Below are positions 49,629 to 60,616 of a DNA stretch of 64,000 nt, in pieces. The notes below the pieces were generated by a model. That model was given only the letters and a program-made list of their open reading frames with translations, did no database searches and had not been told where the DNA came from. The DNA comes from Photobacterium damselae. GTDB lineage: Bacteria > Pseudomonadota > Gammaproteobacteria > Enterobacterales > Vibrionaceae. The translations under genes and the position numbers were made by a program. Each line of letters starts with the position of its first letter. The first letter of the stretch is position 1. The stretch spans positions 1 to 64,000 of the forward strand of contig NZ_PYOG01000004.1 in NCBI RefSeq assembly GCF_003026815.1, in the 5' to 3' direction.

Positions 49629-50335
49629 GTTCTGGTACTCCTTCCTCGCGGGATAAACAGCTCCCGACTTTTTAACGGCTTCGACCCTAAATAAGGTTTT
49701 AAAGCAATCCGTGTAAAACGTTTAGCCGCTCGCAACTGTTCTGGGGTTTCAAAGCGTCTTGCATCAATGGCTTTAAGTTGCTCACCGGTAAAAGTGAGTT
49801 GACCCATTTTAATCGATGCAATGAATCCCTGCTGCTCACGGTAGTTATAAGTCATATTATCTTCGACAGGCAATCCGCTGCCTGCACAATGAAGAAAGTC
49901 GATACCATAACCGAGATGTTGTAATAATGCTAATTCAAATCGGCGCAGAGCAGGTTCTGGATTATCAGCTTGGGCAAGCTCACGCAATACATTGAGATAA
50001 TCCAGAAACAGCACAGGATAAGGGGTTTGTGCTTCTAAAACTCGACACAAAACCTCATTAACATACATAGCAGAATAGAGAATATAGCTGCGCATCGGCA
50101 GACCGATACTGATAGGTTCAGCATGGGTGAGGACAGGCATACTTCCTTTACCCGACCATTTCATAAATAGTGGTGTAAAAGGTTGCAAAGCCCCTTTAAG
50201 ATTAGAACGCTTACGTCGCGCCCCTTTTGATAAGATAGAGAGACGGCCTGAATCTTCACTAAAGACATCAAGAATCAAGCTCGTCTCACTGTAAGGACGA
50301 GAATGAAGGACAAAACAGCGTTGAAGCCCTTCCAT
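49625..50335 (-). CDS. recO: DNA repair protein RecO
   Basis: Loads RecA on SSB-covered single-stranded DNA in gap repair with RecF and RecR. 236 residues: N-terminal OB fold ([38 protein letters not shown]) and a helical C-terminal domain. The four-cysteine zinc finger of some RecO proteins is not evident; only one Cys is seen in the central [12 protein letters not shown] region, as in E. coli. It would serve whichever RecA the cell now makes. Confidence 0.93.
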   Translation of the reverse strand: MEGLQRCFVLHSRPYSETSLILDVFSEDSGRLSILSKGARRKRSNLKGALQPFTPLFMKWSGKGSMPVLTHAEPISIGLPMRSYILYSAMYVNEVLCRVLEAQTPYPVLFLDYLNVLRELAQADNPEPALRRFELALLQHLGYGIDFLHCAGSGLPVEDNMTYNYREQQGFIASIKMGQLTFTGEQLKAIDARRFETPEQLRAAKRFTRIALKPYLGSKPLKSRELFIPRGRSTRT

Positions 50336-50344
50336 TAAAGCCCC

Positions 50345-51250
50345 TTATAGATCGTCGATATAACCTAGACTGCGAAGTGCTCGCTCGTCATCAGCCCAAC
50401 CAGATTTCACTTTAACCCAAAGTTCTAAATACACTTTGCGTTCAAAAAGCTCTTCCATATCGATACGAGCTTCGCGACCAATCACTTTGATCTTTTGGCC
50501 CGCTTTACCGATCACCATCTTCTTCTGACCAGTACGCTCAACCAAGATCAGACCGTTAATATCAAAACCGTCAGTTTCTGGGTTGTAGTCAAAGCGCTCA
50601 ATTTCTACGGTAACTGAGTAAGGAAGCTCATCACCAGTAAAACGCATCAACTTTTCACGAATGATTTCTGATGCCATAAAGCGCTGAGAGCGATCTGTTA
50701 CATACTCTTCTGGGAAGTAGTAATCACACTCTGGCAGATGATTGCGAACGATTTTTTCTACCACCTCAATGTTAGTACCGTGCTTAGCAGATACTGGTAC
50801 TACATCAACAAAATTCATTTTGCTGGCAATTTCTTGCATATGAGGGAATAGATCGTATTTCTCTTTTACGTTGTCGACTTTGTTAACCAAAAGAACCGTT
50901 GGTAGCTGAGCTTTTTCAAGCTTACGCAGTACCATCTCGTCATCTTGTGTCCACACAGTGCCGTCAACAAGAAACAGTACTAACTCAACATCGGTTAATG
51001 AACTGCTTGCTGCACGGTTCATTAAACGGTTGATAGCACGTTTTTCTTCAATATGAAGTCCTGGAGTATCAACATAAACCGCTTGATAACCATCGCGCGT
51101 ATCCACCCCCATAATACGGTGGCGGGTCGTTTGAGGCTTACGCGAAGTAATAGACAATTTCTGTCCTACTAAGCGGTTTAAAAGTGTCGATTTACCTACA
51201 TTTGGGCGACCGACAATGGCGATAAAGCCACAATGTTGTTTATCTGTCAT
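50345..51250 (-). CDS. era: GTPase Era
   Basis: Essential GTPase for 30S ribosomal subunit maturation. 301 residues: G1 [17 protein letters not shown], switch region [15 protein letters not shown]3 VDTPGLH, G4 LLVNKVDN, G5 VSAKHGT, and a C-terminal KH domain ([27 protein letters not shown]). Overlaps rnc by 4 bp. Confidence 0.98.
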   Translation of the reverse strand: MTDKQHCGFIAIVGRPNVGKSTLLNRLVGQKLSITSRKPQTTRHRIMGVDTRDGYQAVYVDTPGLHIEEKRAINRLMNRAASSSLTDVELVLFLVDGTVWTQDDEMVLRKLEKAQLPTVLLVNKVDNVKEKYDLFPHMQEIASKMNFVDVVPVSAKHGTNIEVVEKIVRNHLPECDYYFPEEYVTDRSQRFMASEIIREKLMRFTGDELPYSVTVEIERFDYNPETDGFDINGLILVERTGQKKMVIGKAGQKIKVIGREARIDMEELFERKVYLELWVKVKSGWADDERALRSLGYIDDL

Positions 51251-51921
51251 GATTCCAACTGTTGAAGAGCTAATTCTGCCGCAGCCTGTTCAGCCTTGCG
51301 TCGACTGCCGCCTTTACCGACAACAGGCTTATCCAAACCTGTTACTTCACATTGTACTGTGAACTCTTGGTTATGAGCTTCACCATGTACCTTAGTTACA
51401 GTATATGCAGGTAATGGTAGACGGCGACCTTGCAGACACTCTTGTAAACGTGTTTTAGGGTCTTTTTGGTTTACACCCGGCTGGATGGTTTCCAGACGAG
51501 ACTGATACCAATCCAGTACGATGTTGCGTACTTTTTCAATATCACTATCCAAATAAATCGCGCCAATGATTGCTTCAACACAGTCAGCTAGAATTGAATC
51601 ACGACGGAAGCCGCCACTCTTTAGCTCACCAGGGCCTAGCAGTAAATGATCGCCTAGTTCGAATTCACGACCTAATTCGGCAAGTGTTTTACCACGGACC
51701 AGTGTTGCACGCATACGGCTCATATCACCTTCATCCACATTAGGAAAACGGTGATATAAGTCATCAGCAATTACAAAGCTCAAAATCGAGTCGCCAAGAA
51801 ATTCTAAACGCTCGTTGTGAGTACCATTAGCACTGCGATGTGTCAGTGCTAATGTCATCAACTCACTCTTGTTAAATTGGTAACCCAGCTTGCGCTGAAG
51901 TCTATTCGCTGGAGTTGTCAT
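51247..51921 (-). CDS. rnc: Ribonuclease III
   Basis: Cuts double-stranded RNA in rRNA and mRNA processing. 224 residues: signature [19 protein letters not shown], second catalytic cluster [17 protein letters not shown], and a C-terminal dsRNA-binding domain ([22 protein letters not shown]...[21 protein letters not shown]). Between lepB and era in the conserved operon. Confidence 0.98.
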   Translation of the reverse strand: MTTPANRLQRKLGYQFNKSELMTLALTHRSANGTHNERLEFLGDSILSFVIADDLYHRFPNVDEGDMSRMRATLVRGKTLAELGREFELGDHLLLGPGELKSGGFRRDSILADCVEAIIGAIYLDSDIEKVRNIVLDWYQSRLETIQPGVNQKDPKTRLQECLQGRRLPLPAYTVTKVHGEAHNQEFTVQCEVTGLDKPVVGKGGSRRKAEQAAAELALQQLES

Positions 51922-51931
51922 TTTATCTCAA

Positions 51932-52822
51932 TTAAATAATTTTACCGATGCGGTTAAAACGCACACCTGTAGGAATCCAAGATGGCAAAATACTATCTGG
52001 ACTACGATCAAATTCGAAACTGATCCAAATTGCGACCGCCTTACCTACTAAGTTTGCCTCCGGTACAAAGCCCCAATAACGGCTATCTGCACTGTTATCG
52101 CGGTTATCACCCATCACAAAGTATTCACCCTCAGGTACTACCCATTCAGCCACACCAGGACGAGGTTGATACGCTAGCGTACGATCTCGACGTAGTGGGT
52201 TAATCAGAATATTGTGGCTCACATTACCTAACTGTTCTGTTAACTCAATCATACCCGGCATTGGCGGATACTGACGAGGATCAGTTTGAGGTACTGGAGT
52301 ACAAACATCCGAACCCTTAGGCGCAATACACAGCTGCTTATTGCCATTGTAACGTACGGTATCGCCAGGAAGGCCAACAACACGCTTAATGTAATCAATT
52401 TTAGGCTGTGGTGGATATTTAAATACTACTACATCTCCACGCTTTGGTTCACCTAAGCTTAGGAACTTATCGTGGAAAACAGGATCACGTAAACCATACA
52501 CATGTTTATCAACCAAAATAAAGTCACCCACCAACAGAGTTGGCATCATAGACTCAGATGGAATCTGAAATGGCTCATAAACAAATGAACGGAAGATCAT
52601 GATTAATGCAATAACCGGGAACATTGAGCTTGCCGATTCAACCCAACTAGGTTGTGGGGCAATTTGCTCTAGGGTTTTAGCATCTACTTGATCGCCAGCA
52701 TTAGCCGCCGCAGCTTCAATCTTTGCTCGTCGTTTTGGCGCCCAAACAAATTTATCCAACGCCCAGATGATTCCGGTAACTAAGGTTGCTAACACCAGAA
52801 TAATCGAAAAAGTATTTGCCAT
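51932..52822 (-). CDS. lepB: Signal peptidase I
   Basis: Cuts signal peptides from exported proteins at the outer face of the inner membrane. 296 residues: first membrane helix at the N terminus (FSIILVLATLVTGIIWAL), second near 66-84, catalytic Ser in QIPSESMMPTLLVGDFILVDK and Lys in PKIDYIKRVVGLPGD, box D/E GDNRDNSADSRYWGFV. Downstream of lepA. Confidence 0.98.
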   Translation of the reverse strand: MANTFSIILVLATLVTGIIWALDKFVWAPKRRAKIEAAAANAGDQVDAKTLEQIAPQPSWVESASSMFPVIALIMIFRSFVYEPFQIPSESMMPTLLVGDFILVDKHVYGLRDPVFHDKFLSLGEPKRGDVVVFKYPPQPKIDYIKRVVGLPGDTVRYNGNKQLCIAPKGSDVCTPVPQTDPRQYPPMPGMIELTEQLGNVSHNILINPLRRDRTLAYQPRPGVAEWVVPEGEYFVMGDNRDNSADSRYWGFVPEANLVGKAVAIWISFEFDRSPDSILPSWIPTGVRFNRIGKII

Positions 52823-52897
52823 ATGTTTCCCTAATTAATGTAACGGGTAGAGCACGATACTCTACCAAACTTATTTCCGTTTAGAGCGCTTAAGAGA

Positions 52898-52936
52898 AAG
52901 AAAGTGCCATTTAATAAATTAAATAAGCACTTTCTT
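52898..52936 (-). terminator. Hairpin between lepA and lepB
   Basis: AAGAAAGTGC and GCACTTTCTT (perfect 10 bp) enclose an AT-rich loop that can pair further (ATTTAAT/ATTAAAT). It lies after the lepA stop. No clean T-run on the minus strand, so it may be only a partial terminator or an RNase III-type processing site. Confidence 0.45.
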
Positions 52937-52970
52937 GAGTCTTTATTCCGCAAAAACAGAAGTAAGGTTA

Positions 52971-54767
52971 CTACTTATCTTTACCTACATGCAAAATAGC
53001 AAGGAACGCTTCTTGAGGCAGTTCAACGTTACCGATCTGCTTCATACGTTTCTTACCTTCTTTCTGCTTCTGTAGCAGTTTCTTCTTACGACTTACGTCA
53101 CCACCGTAACATTTTGCGATAACGTTCTTACGTAACTGTTTCACCGTAGAACGCGCAATGATGTGGTTACCGATTGCCGCTTGAATTGCGATATCAAACA
53201 TCTGACGAGGAATGAACTCTTTCATCTTCTCAACTAAATCACGACCACGACCTTGAGAGTTCTCTTTGTGGGTGATAATAGCAAGAGCATCAACACGCTC
53301 GCCGTTTAGAAGAATATCAACACGAACCATGTCGGATTCTTCATAACGTTGGAAGTTATAATCTAGTGATGCATAACCACGAGAGGTTGATTTTAGACGG
53401 TCAAAGAAGTCTAGAACCACTTCAGACATTGGAATGTCATAAGTTAGAGCGACTTGATTACCGTGGTAAACCATATCAACCTGTACGCCACGTTTTTCAA
53501 CACACAGAGTAATTACGTTACCTAGGTAGTCACTTGGAACCAGAATATTACAGCGCGCAATTGGCTCACCAATCACTTCGATGTCGTTTACTGCCGGCAA
53601 TTTTGCTGGGCTATCAACATACAGAGTCTCACCACTGGTCTTCTTCACTTCGTACACTACTGTTGGTGCCGTTGTGATCAGATCAAGGTCGTACTCACGC
53701 TCTAGACGCTCTTGGATAATTTCCATGTGCAGCATACCCAAGAAGCCACAACGGAAACCAAAGCCAAGTGCACTTGAACTTTCTGGTTCATAAAATAGCG
53801 ATGCGTCGTTTAGGCTTAACTTACCTAGTGCATCACGGAAGTTTTCATAATCATCAGATGATACAGGGAACAGACCGGCATAAACCTGAGGCTTCACTTT
53901 CTTAAAGCCAGGAAGCGCAGTTTCACAACCGTTTTTAGCCAGTGTTAAGGTATCACCTACTGGTGCACCTAGGATATCTTTGATACCACAAACAACCCAG
54001 CCCACTTCACCAGTATTCAGTACTGTTTTATCAACCTGTTTTGGTGTGAAGATACCTAAACGGTCTACACCCCAAGTTTGGCCAGTACTCATTACTTTGA
54101 TCTTGTCATTTTTCTTTAGTTGACCGTTTTTAATACGTACTAAAGAAACAACACCTAAGTAGTTATCGAACCATGAGTCGATGATTAGAGCTTGCAGCGG
54201 CGCATCAGGATCACCTTCAGGAGATGGGATCGCCTCTACAATTTTTTCTAATACGTCATCAACACCTAGACCTGTTTTCGCAGAACAGCGAACAGCATCA
54301 ATAGCGTCGATACCAACAATATCTTCAATTTCTTCTGATACACGCTCTGGTTCTGCAGCAGGTAAGTCAATCTTATTTAAGATTGGCACTACCTCTAGAT
54401 CCATTTCAATAGCGGTGTAACAGTTCGCTAGAGTCTGAGCTTCTACACCCTGACCAGCATCAACCACCAGCAATGCACCTTCACAGGCTGCAAGAGAACG
54501 AGATACTTCGTAAGAGAAGTCTACGTGTCCTGGAGTATCGATAAAGTTTAATTGATAAGTTTCACCATCTTTTGCCGTATAGTCGAGCGTCACGCTCTGG
54601 GCTTTGATGGTGATACCGCGTTCGCGTTCAAGATCCATGGAGTCTAGAACCTGTGCGGCCATTTCGCGATCAGAAAGGCCACCACAAACTTGGATTAGAC
54701 GGTCGGATAAGGTCGACTTACCATGGTCGATATGTGCAATAATCGAAAAGTTACGAATGTGCTTCAT
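52971..54767 (-). CDS. lepA: Elongation factor 4 (LepA), back-translocating GTPase
   Basis: Ribosome-binding translational GTPase. 598 residues: [21 protein letters not shown] (G1), [14 protein letters not shown] (G2), [13 protein letters not shown] (G3), ILNKIDLP (G4), then EF-G-like domains II, III and V and the LepA-specific C-terminal domain ([34 protein letters not shown]). First gene of the lepA-lepB-rnc-era-recO-pdxJ-acpS group. Confidence 0.98.
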   Translation of the reverse strand: MKHIRNFSIIAHIDHGKSTLSDRLIQVCGGLSDREMAAQVLDSMDLERERGITIKAQSVTLDYTAKDGETYQLNFIDTPGHVDFSYEVSRSLAACEGALLVVDAGQGVEAQTLANCYTAIEMDLEVVPILNKIDLPAAEPERVSEEIEDIVGIDAIDAVRCSAKTGLGVDDVLEKIVEAIPSPEGDPDAPLQALIIDSWFDNYLGVVSLVRIKNGQLKKNDKIKVMSTGQTWGVDRLGIFTPKQVDKTVLNTGEVGWVVCGIKDILGAPVGDTLTLAKNGCETALPGFKKVKPQVYAGLFPVSSDDYENFRDALGKLSLNDASLFYEPESSSALGFGFRCGFLGMLHMEIIQERLEREYDLDLITTAPTVVYEVKKTSGETLYVDSPAKLPAVNDIEVIGEPIARCNILVPSDYLGNVITLCVEKRGVQVDMVYHGNQVALTYDIPMSEVVLDFFDRLKSTSRGYASLDYNFQRYEESDMVRVDILLNGERVDALAIITHKENSQGRGRDLVEKMKEFIPRQMFDIAIQAAIGNHIIARSTVKQLRKNVIAKCYGGDVSRKKKLLQKQKEGKKRMKQIGNVELPQEAFLAILHVGKDK

Positions 54768-54844
54768 GAATTGGCGTGACTAACTCGTAATTAAAATGAA
54801 TGGGATCGTAAGATCGAGTGGGCGGATTCTACCGAATTTCACCG

Positions 54845-55342
54845 CTAGTCGCTATCTTTCAATGCAGCATTTATCAGATTATCGGTAGAAATAGGTTGTC
54901 CCAGTACTCGAATCAAACTTGGTTTATAGGCGGAATTCCCTTCCAGCTGCTTCGCATAATAGCGTACAACTGCCAATCCCACCCCAGTACTAACTATGGC
55001 GCAAAGTATAACACCGAGCTCACCTTGATAGTGAACAGTATTAAGTATCCACTGACTAAACACCGTACCTAGCACCAAAAATAACAGCGGCAGCATATAA
55101 ACCAGTAAGGCTGAACTTAACATACTGCGCTCTGATAGGCCGATTTCAACCACCTGACCTATCGATACTTTTTCATTGCTATTTAATGTAATCGAGTGAG
55201 CTCGACCCGGAATGGCTTTGCTCACAATACCCGTACCGCAACTGTCTCGCGAGGCACAATGACCACAGCTAGTTTGTTGCTGACAACTGACGGTGATTTT
55301 TCCCGGTTCAACGGCAACCACCGTTGCAAGTGTTTGCATCAT
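54845..55342 (-). CDS. rseC: SoxR-reducing / sigma-E regulatory protein RseC
   Basis: Inner-membrane protein of the rpoE operon; in E. coli a positive modulator of sigma-E and linked to reduction of SoxR. 165 residues. N-terminal Cys-rich segment CQQQTSCGHCASRDSCGTG with the family cysteines, then two membrane helices (SALLVYMLPLLFLVLGTVF and VILCAIVSTGVGLAVVRYY, about 78-130). It follows rseB by 14 bp. Confidence 0.94.
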   Translation of the reverse strand: MMQTLATVVAVEPGKITVSCQQQTSCGHCASRDSCGTGIVSKAIPGRAHSITLNSNEKVSIGQVVEIGLSERSMLSSALLVYMLPLLFLVLGTVFSQWILNTVHYQGELGVILCAIVSTGVGLAVVRYYAKQLEGNSAYKPSLIRVLGQPISTDNLINAALKDSD

Positions 55343-55356
55343 AGGACTATCGTCTC

Positions 55357-56337
55357 TTACTTGGTTGTATCTTGTGCACTTGTGGCATTAAACACAACAG
55401 AATCGGCAACACGACGTGCTGTTGATGGCGGAATATCGCCGACAACCGTCACTTCCTTATTACCCATTGCTACGCTGGTGAGAGTACGTCTTCCTTGGCG
55501 AACCAATTGTTCTCTTACAGTATAGTTATCAATACTTGACACATAGACTGAAAAGCTAAATAAGCCATCACTGAACATCTTACTTTCAACAGGACGTTCA
55601 GTCAGCATTAAACGGTGACGACTGCCAGACATCGCCTCAAACCCCTGAGGAAGCCAATCAACTTTCCAATCTAGGTTTTGTTTTTGCTGTGGCGGTAAAT
55701 GTACCACGGCTGGCAATTCTACCGTTTGGAGCTGCTTTAAGATCTGCTGGACTCTTGAATTAATCACAAAAGCGACCACTCGATACTGTTCCAGTGGTTC
55801 ACCATCGCGATCTAAGAGATCAGCTCGCATCACCAAATGATTTTTCTGGTCAATCCAAAGTAGATAAGAATAACGCAAACCATCTTTAGGTGCGATACGA
55901 ACCACATCACAGGCCACACCGGCTTCGCGTGCTTTCCCCATCGAAATAAAGTCGTAAGATTGCGCTAAGCTTTTCAGATCTGTTCCCATCACAGGAGGCA
56001 GAGGCGCAACCATTTTATTACTTTCAATGGTAAAAGGATCAATCCCAGGTTCAAAATAGCTTACCTCGTTACCACGTTGAATCACTTCTCGTGGTGGTCC
56101 ACTTAAATACATTAAGTGAGCATACGGTTCGCCATTTTCTAAAGCATGGCGATAGCGAAGCGGTTCTATACTATTTTTCTTAATTAGGATGTATGACAGT
56201 TCATAGTTAAGGTTTTGGCTAGCCTCGTCCATTTGATGCAACAAAGCCTCTGACGAGGCTGTTATACCTTCGGCAGAGGCTTGCAATGGCATCGCGAGAC
56301 TGACCAGTGCAAATGCACCGACCAGAAATTTTTTCAT
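55357..56337 (-). CDS. rseB: Sigma-E factor regulatory protein RseB
   Basis: Periplasmic protein that binds RseA and shields it from DegS, and senses lipoprotein or LPS signals. 326 residues with a signal peptide (KKFLVGAFALVSLAMPLQASA, cleavage near 22) and the two-domain MucB/RseB fold: LolA-like N-terminal domain (LHQMDEASQNLNYELSYILIKKNSIEPLRYRH) and the C-terminal RseA-binding domain (GFEAMSGSRHRL...FSVYVSSID). Overlaps the rseA stop by one base. Confidence 0.96.
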   Translation of the reverse strand: MKKFLVGAFALVSLAMPLQASAEGITASSEALLHQMDEASQNLNYELSYILIKKNSIEPLRYRHALENGEPYAHLMYLSGPPREVIQRGNEVSYFEPGIDPFTIESNKMVAPLPPVMGTDLKSLAQSYDFISMGKAREAGVACDVVRIAPKDGLRYSYLLWIDQKNHLVMRADLLDRDGEPLEQYRVVAFVINSRVQQILKQLQTVELPAVVHLPPQQKQNLDWKVDWLPQGFEAMSGSRHRLMLTERPVESKMFSDGLFSFSVYVSSIDNYTVREQLVRQGRRTLTSVAMGNKEVTVVGDIPPSTARRVADSVVFNATSAQDTTK

Positions 56338-56987
56338 TAATGAGCCACTGTATTATCAGTTTCAAGCTTAGTTTTATCGATGCTACCATCTTCTGCATTA
56401 AAGCGTAACTGCAATTCATAATCTTGCAACATCGCATTAATTCGGCGGCGCTGTTCCATTAATTGAGCTTCACTTGGTGCACTGCTATGCGAATTACGCA
56501 AAGAGTCACGAGTAAAGCTTACTGGTTCAGCTTTGCCTGCAAATGGAATAGTCTGCAACACTGGCATGGTTTCTGGCGCATTGGTTGCGTTCGAATCGGA
56601 GCCATTGTACTGCTGAACACCAACAATAACCGCAAGCGATACACAAGCTGCAACGGCAACTTGACCAAATTGAGTAAGCCATGCAGGCAGAAAACGTTTT
56701 GCTTGTTGCGGTGTTGGTTGAGATTCAACGATATCTTTAGCAACTTGAATGTCAACAACCTCAGCAGTAGATACTGAATGTGCAGGTTCAGCGTCTAGTG
56801 CTAATGCGACATTAGCAGCAATATCCCATTCCTTGCATTGTGGCGCATCACCTCGCATAACATCACCAATTAGGTTGTAGTCATGCCAGCTTAATTCGCT
56901 TTCCTTATCAACTGTCAGGGCATTAATGATGCTCTGATCAAGATCTTCGCCATCCAATAACGCCGAAATCTTTTCTTTATCAGCCAT
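56337..56987 (-). CDS. rseA: Anti-sigma-E factor RseA
   Basis: Single-span inner-membrane protein that holds sigma-E inactive until cut by DegS and RseP. 216 residues from ATG 56987 (GGTGA just before), beginning ADKEKISALLDGEDLD, the usual start; the frame from 57011 adds eight residues overlapping the rpoE end. Cytoplasmic sigma-binding domain (about 1-80, with LSWHDYNLIGDVMRGD), one membrane helix (QVAVAACVSLAVIVGVQQY, about 110-128) and a periplasmic domain with a glutamine/arginine-rich end. Confidence 0.96.
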   Translation of the reverse strand: MADKEKISALLDGEDLDQSIINALTVDKESELSWHDYNLIGDVMRGDAPQCKEWDIAANVALALDAEPAHSVSTAEVVDIQVAKDIVESQPTPQQAKRFLPAWLTQFGQVAVAACVSLAVIVGVQQYNGSDSNATNAPETMPVLQTIPFAGKAEPVSFTRDSLRNSHSSAPSEAQLMEQRRRINAMLQDYELQLRFNAEDGSIDKTKLETDNTVAH

Positions 56988-57010
56988 TTTATTCACCGTA
57001 AGGCTAAACA

Positions 57011-57589
57011 TTATCGCTGCAAGAGAGGTTGAATGCGTTTTTCAACAGCTTCTCGAGCTCGGAAAATACGAGAGCGTACTGTACCTACAGGACACCCCAT
57101 AACTTCGGCAATTTCCTCGTAACTAAGTCCATCTAGCTCACGCAGTGTAATCGCCATTTTTAAGTCTTCAGGTAAAGATTCGATGGTACTAAAAACCACC
57201 CTCTTCAGTTCATCAGACAACATTTGGTTCTCAGGGTTCGAAATTTCTTTCATTGCACTACCGGTTTCGTAGTACTCCGCATCATCGGCATCAATATCAG
57301 ATGCAGGCGGACGGCGGCCCTGAGCAACTAAGTAATTCTTTGCTGTATTAACGGCAATACGATAAAGCCAAGTATAAAAAGCACTGTCGCCTCGAAATGT
57401 CGGAAGCGCACGGTAAGCCTTTATAAAAGCTTCTTGGGCAACGTCGGGTACATCACCTGAATTACTCACATAACGTGAGATCAGGTTACAAACTTTATTC
57501 TGGTATTTTATGACCAATAAATTAAAAGCTTGTTTATCTCCTCGCTGCACTCGTTCGATTAATACCTGATCGGTTTGCTGCTCGCTCAT
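57011..57589 (-). CDS. rpoE: RNA polymerase sigma factor RpoE
   Basis: Extracytoplasmic-stress sigma factor (ECF type). 192 residues: region 2 (KQAFNLLVIKYQNKVCNLISRYV...VPDVAQEAFIKAYRALPTFRGDSAFYTWLYRIAVNTAKNYL) and region 4 (LPEDLKMAITLRELDGLSYEEIAEVMGCPVGTVRSRIFRAREA). First gene of rpoE-rseA-rseB-rseC. A sigma-E-type promoter lies upstream, so autoregulation is likely. Confidence 0.98.
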   Translation of the reverse strand: MSEQQTDQVLIERVQRGDKQAFNLLVIKYQNKVCNLISRYVSNSGDVPDVAQEAFIKAYRALPTFRGDSAFYTWLYRIAVNTAKNYLVAQGRRPPASDIDADDAEYYETGSAMKEISNPENQMLSDELKRVVFSTIESLPEDLKMAITLRELDGLSYEEIAEVMGCPVGTVRSRIFRAREAVEKRIQPLLQR

Positions 57590-58002
57590 TCGAGCGTGTA
57601 CTCCTATAATCTGTGTTCACTCGTGATTTCACTATTACTGAGTTCGCTTATGGGGTTACATCGTAATAAAAGCAACGCCTTGCTTGATAACTCATGCTTT
57701 TGCAGTCTTAGTTTTCAAAAATTTAGAACATAAAACTTTGCAATAAAAACAGTGTAATATGAAACGGTTATGAGCTTGAGCACTATTTAAGACTCAGGAA
57801 AAAAGACAAAGTTCCTGACAAGAGCGATTTTTTTTGTATTAATAGTGCTCAATATGACTAACGCTAATTCGGATTATATAGCGTTAGCATGCATTATGGT
57901 GATAGTCCTAGCATACATTTGCTAACTATCACGCGAATTTGCCTCATAATGACAAATTCCGCGCAAAATGGGAAACAACAACCACAGGGACTGGGAATAA
58001 AT
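57590..58002. other. Divergent rpoE/nadB intergenic region (~410 bp)
   Basis: Contains the sigma-E-type promoter for rpoE (57787-57815) and, toward nadB, the region up to a GGGAATA ribosome-binding site at about 57991-57997. A frame starting at 57889 in line with nadB is regarded as upstream read-through, not coding. No RNA gene recognised. Confidence 0.55.
57787..57815 (-). promoter_or_regulatory. Sigma-E autoregulatory promoter of rpoE
   Basis: On the minus strand GGAACTT (57809-57815), 16-nt spacer, TCTTAA (57787-57792). The -35 matches the sigma-E consensus GGAACTT exactly and the -10 is close to TCTGA/TCTAA. Position upstream of rpoE fits the autoregulated promoter known from E. coli. 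Confidence 0.75.
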
Positions 58003-59619
58003 ATGACCGACACTCCCCAACATCAGTGCGATGTACTCGTCATTGGTAGCGGCGCAGCTGGCCTATCTTTAGCACTTCGTTTAGCCTCAATTGGTAACAT
58101 TACAGTTTTAAGTAAAGGCCCGCTTAGCGAAGGGGCAACCTATTACGCTCAAGGTGGAATTGCCGCTGTTTTTGATGAATCAGACAGCATAGACTCTCAT
58201 GTACAAGATACCTTAGTCGCCGGAGCTCACCTTTGTGATGAAGCCGTGGTGCGTTTTATCGCTGAAAATGCAAAAAATTGTGTTCAATGGTTAATTGACG
58301 GTGGCGTTCCATTTGATCAAGAAGAAGCCAGTGATGAACAATCTCCTCGTTATCATCTCACCCGAGAAGGCGGTCACAGCCATCGTCGAATTTTACATGC
58401 GGCAGATGCCACCGGAATGGCGATGCAGAAATCACTGCAAGAAAATGTGATCGATCATCCCAATATCAATTTGTTAGAAAGACACAATGCGCTCGATTTA
58501 ATCACCACACACAAACTGGGACAAATGGATAAGCCCAATCGTGTTCTTGGGGCCTATGTCTGGAATCGAAATCAAGAGCAAGTGGAAACCATTCGCGCCC
58601 GTTTTGTTGTTCTGGCAACGGGCGGAGCATCAAAAGTCTATCAATATACCTCCAATCCAGACGTCTCTTCAGGTGATGGTATTGCAATGGCATGGCGCGC
58701 AGGATGCCGTGTTGCTAACTTAGAGTTCAATCAGTTCCATCCAACATGTTTATACCACCCAGATGCTCGCAACTTCCTGTTGACCGAAGCACTCCGTGGT
58801 GAAGGGGCCTACCTTCGTCGACCAGATGGCTCCCGTTTTATGCTTGAGTTTGATGAGCGAGCAGAGTTAGCCCCGAGAGATATTGTTGCCCGAGCCATCG
58901 ACTATGAAATGAAACGTCTAGGCGCCGATTGTATGTACCTAGATATCAGTCACAAACCGGCTGATTTTATTATTAAGCATTTCCCGACCATCTATGAAAA
59001 ACTGCTGACCTTTGGCATTGATATCACCCAACAACCCATTCCTATTGTGCCAGCGGCTCACTATACTTGTGGTGGTGTGGTCGTTGACACCGAAGGTCAT
59101 ACCGATCTGGCTGGCCTTTATGCAATTGGTGAAGTCAGTTATACCGGTCTACATGGCGCCAATCGCATGGCATCAAATTCATTACTTGAGTGTGTAGTCT
59201 ATGCCTACGCCGCAGCACAAAGTATTGGAGAGCAATGGTCTGAAATTGCGATGCCAGATTCTTTGCCAACTTGGGATGAAAGCCAGGTTTCTTGCTCCGA
59301 TGAAGAAGTGGTTATTCAGCATAACTGGCATGAACTTAGATTATTTATGTGGGACTATGTGGGAATTGTCCGCTCAACCAAACGGTTAGAACGGGCGATG
59401 CGGCGTATTCAGCTCCTTAAACAAGAGATTGACGAATATTACGGTAATTTCCGAGTATCTAATAACCTATTGGAGCTACGTAACTTAGTTTTAGTTGCTG
59501 AATTAATTGTTCGCTGTGCCATGGAACGAAAAGAGAGTCGAGGCTTGCACTATACGCTAGATTATCCAGATCTTGAGCCTAACTCACACCCAACGATTCT
59601 AACGCCACACCAAGAGTAA
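58003..59619 (+). CDS. nadB: L-aspartate oxidase
   Basis: FAD enzyme oxidising aspartate to iminoaspartate for NAD synthesis. 538 residues from ATG 58003, just after GGGAATA; the frame from 57889 adds 38 unrelated residues. FAD-binding [20 protein letters not shown] (9-28), [16 protein letters not shown], catalytic segment [36 protein letters not shown], and [39 protein letters not shown] are present. Divergent from rpoE, as in relatives. Confidence 0.98.
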   Translation: MTDTPQHQCDVLVIGSGAAGLSLALRLASIGNITVLSKGPLSEGATYYAQGGIAAVFDESDSIDSHVQDTLVAGAHLCDEAVVRFIAENAKNCVQWLIDGGVPFDQEEASDEQSPRYHLTREGGHSHRRILHAADATGMAMQKSLQENVIDHPNINLLERHNALDLITTHKLGQMDKPNRVLGAYVWNRNQEQVETIRARFVVLATGGASKVYQYTSNPDVSSGDGIAMAWRAGCRVANLEFNQFHPTCLYHPDARNFLLTEALRGEGAYLRRPDGSRFMLEFDERAELAPRDIVARAIDYEMKRLGADCMYLDISHKPADFIIKHFPTIYEKLLTFGIDITQQPIPIVPAAHYTCGGVVVDTEGHTDLAGLYAIGEVSYTGLHGANRMASNSLLECVVYAYAAAQSIGEQWSEIAMPDSLPTWDESQVSCSDEEVVIQHNWHELRLFMWDYVGIVRSTKRLERAMRRIQLLKQEIDEYYGNFRVSNNLLELRNLVLVAELIVRCAMERKESRGLHYTLDYPDLEPNSHPTILTPHQE

Positions 59620-59630
59620 TACTGCACCAG

Positions 59631-59673
59631 CCGCTAGCTAAATGGCTTATACGTAAGTGTATTGGGCTAGCGG
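59631..59673. terminator. Hairpin between convergent nadB and cptA
   Basis: CCGCTAGC (59631-59638) and GCTAGCGG (59666-59673) form an 8-bp stem with a long loop, overlapping the end of cptA by 7 bp. No T-run, so the terminator role is weakly supported. Confidence 0.4.
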
Positions 59674-60119
59674 TAGTGCTGATTAAGCCATAATGCTAAA
59701 GTTCGATACTGCTCATCGGTTGTCATGCTTGGATCTAGCCAGAGCCAACCTTGAGTACATTCCAATAATTCGATCTTCAATAAATAGCCCCATCGAGAAC
59801 GAAAGCGAACCTCAATAATCGTCCCAAAATACCCTTGCCAGCAGATACTCTGATCCATAGAGATAATAAGTACCCCTTGCTGAGACATAATGACCTGATA
59901 ACGTCGCCACCACTCACACAATAGGTACTCCCCCCATAGCCACAGTAATGCAATAGTTAAGTAGGAAAATAGATAACGGTGATCCGATAAAAGCAGAAAA
60001 TAGGCAGATAAAAAAAGAGCAAAAGCAATACTCAAATAACCGAGATTGAGCATTACTTTTGCGCGATAAGAAGGCGTAAAGTGAAGACTAGCGAAGCTTA
60101 CTGTTGTTATGGGCGACAA
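59667..60119 (-). CDS. CptA/YgfX-like membrane protein
   Basis: 150 residues. Two adjacent membrane helices (LGYLSIAFALFLSAYFLLL and YLFSYLTIALLWLWGEYLL, about 26-70) precede a soluble beta-rich part with MSQQGVLIISMDQSICWQGYFGTI and RSRWGYLLKIEL. This is the YgfX/CptA layout, and its start lies inside the end of sdhE (32-bp overlap), as in E. coli ygfXY. In E. coli it has been called a toxin-like protein affecting FtsZ/MreB and also linked to flavinylation; neither is demonstrated here. Confidence 0.8.
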   Translation of the reverse strand: MSPITTVSFASLHFTPSYRAKVMLNLGYLSIAFALFLSAYFLLLSDHRYLFSYLTIALLWLWGEYLLCEWWRRYQVIMSQQGVLIISMDQSICWQGYFGTIIEVRFRSRWGYLLKIELLECTQGWLWLDPSMTTDEQYRTLALWLNQHYR

Positions 60120-60348
60120 TTTTATCCACCATTACAGCAAGAGCTGGATCTTCACTGCGACCATGATTCATAACCCACTTAAAGAGATCTGGATCATCAC
60201 AACCAAGTAATGCAATAAAGTCTTGCTGTTCTTGCTCCGATAAACCATCGAAACACTCTTCAAAAAACGGCATGATGATCACATCAAGCTCTAACATACC
60301 ACGGCGACATGCCCATTTTACGCGCGCTTTATCATCGGCACTTAACAT
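60088..60348 (-). CDS. sdhE: FAD assembly factor SdhE
   Basis: Small protein that promotes covalent FAD attachment to succinate dehydrogenase. 86 residues with the conserved RRGMLELDVIIMPFFE motif (15-30; RGxxE binds the flavoprotein), then FDGLSEQEQQDFIALLGCDDPDLFKWVMNH. Upstream of the overlapping cptA-like gene. Confidence 0.94.
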   Translation of the reverse strand: MLSADDKARVKWACRRGMLELDVIIMPFFEECFDGLSEQEQQDFIALLGCDDPDLFKWVMNHGRSEDPALAVMVDKIVAHNNSKLR

Positions 60349-60616
60349 ACAAAACCTCAGTTCATCCCTGCGATATATTCTGCTGCAGGCTTATTTTTTC
60401 TAAGTGTCCATAGTAGCAAGAGCCATCATTTTCGACCATGAGATAGCTCAAGCAATCGACTAAGTTGCGATCTTAGATCAATTTTATTCAAGAAAGTCTT
60501 AATGTTGCGTTTCTTAAAAAGGCTTGTTCATTCTTAATCTCTACCTCGATACTCGCATCTAGGAGGGGTTTAGGTATAACATAACGCATAACTGATTTAA
60601 TTTAGAGAATACCCTT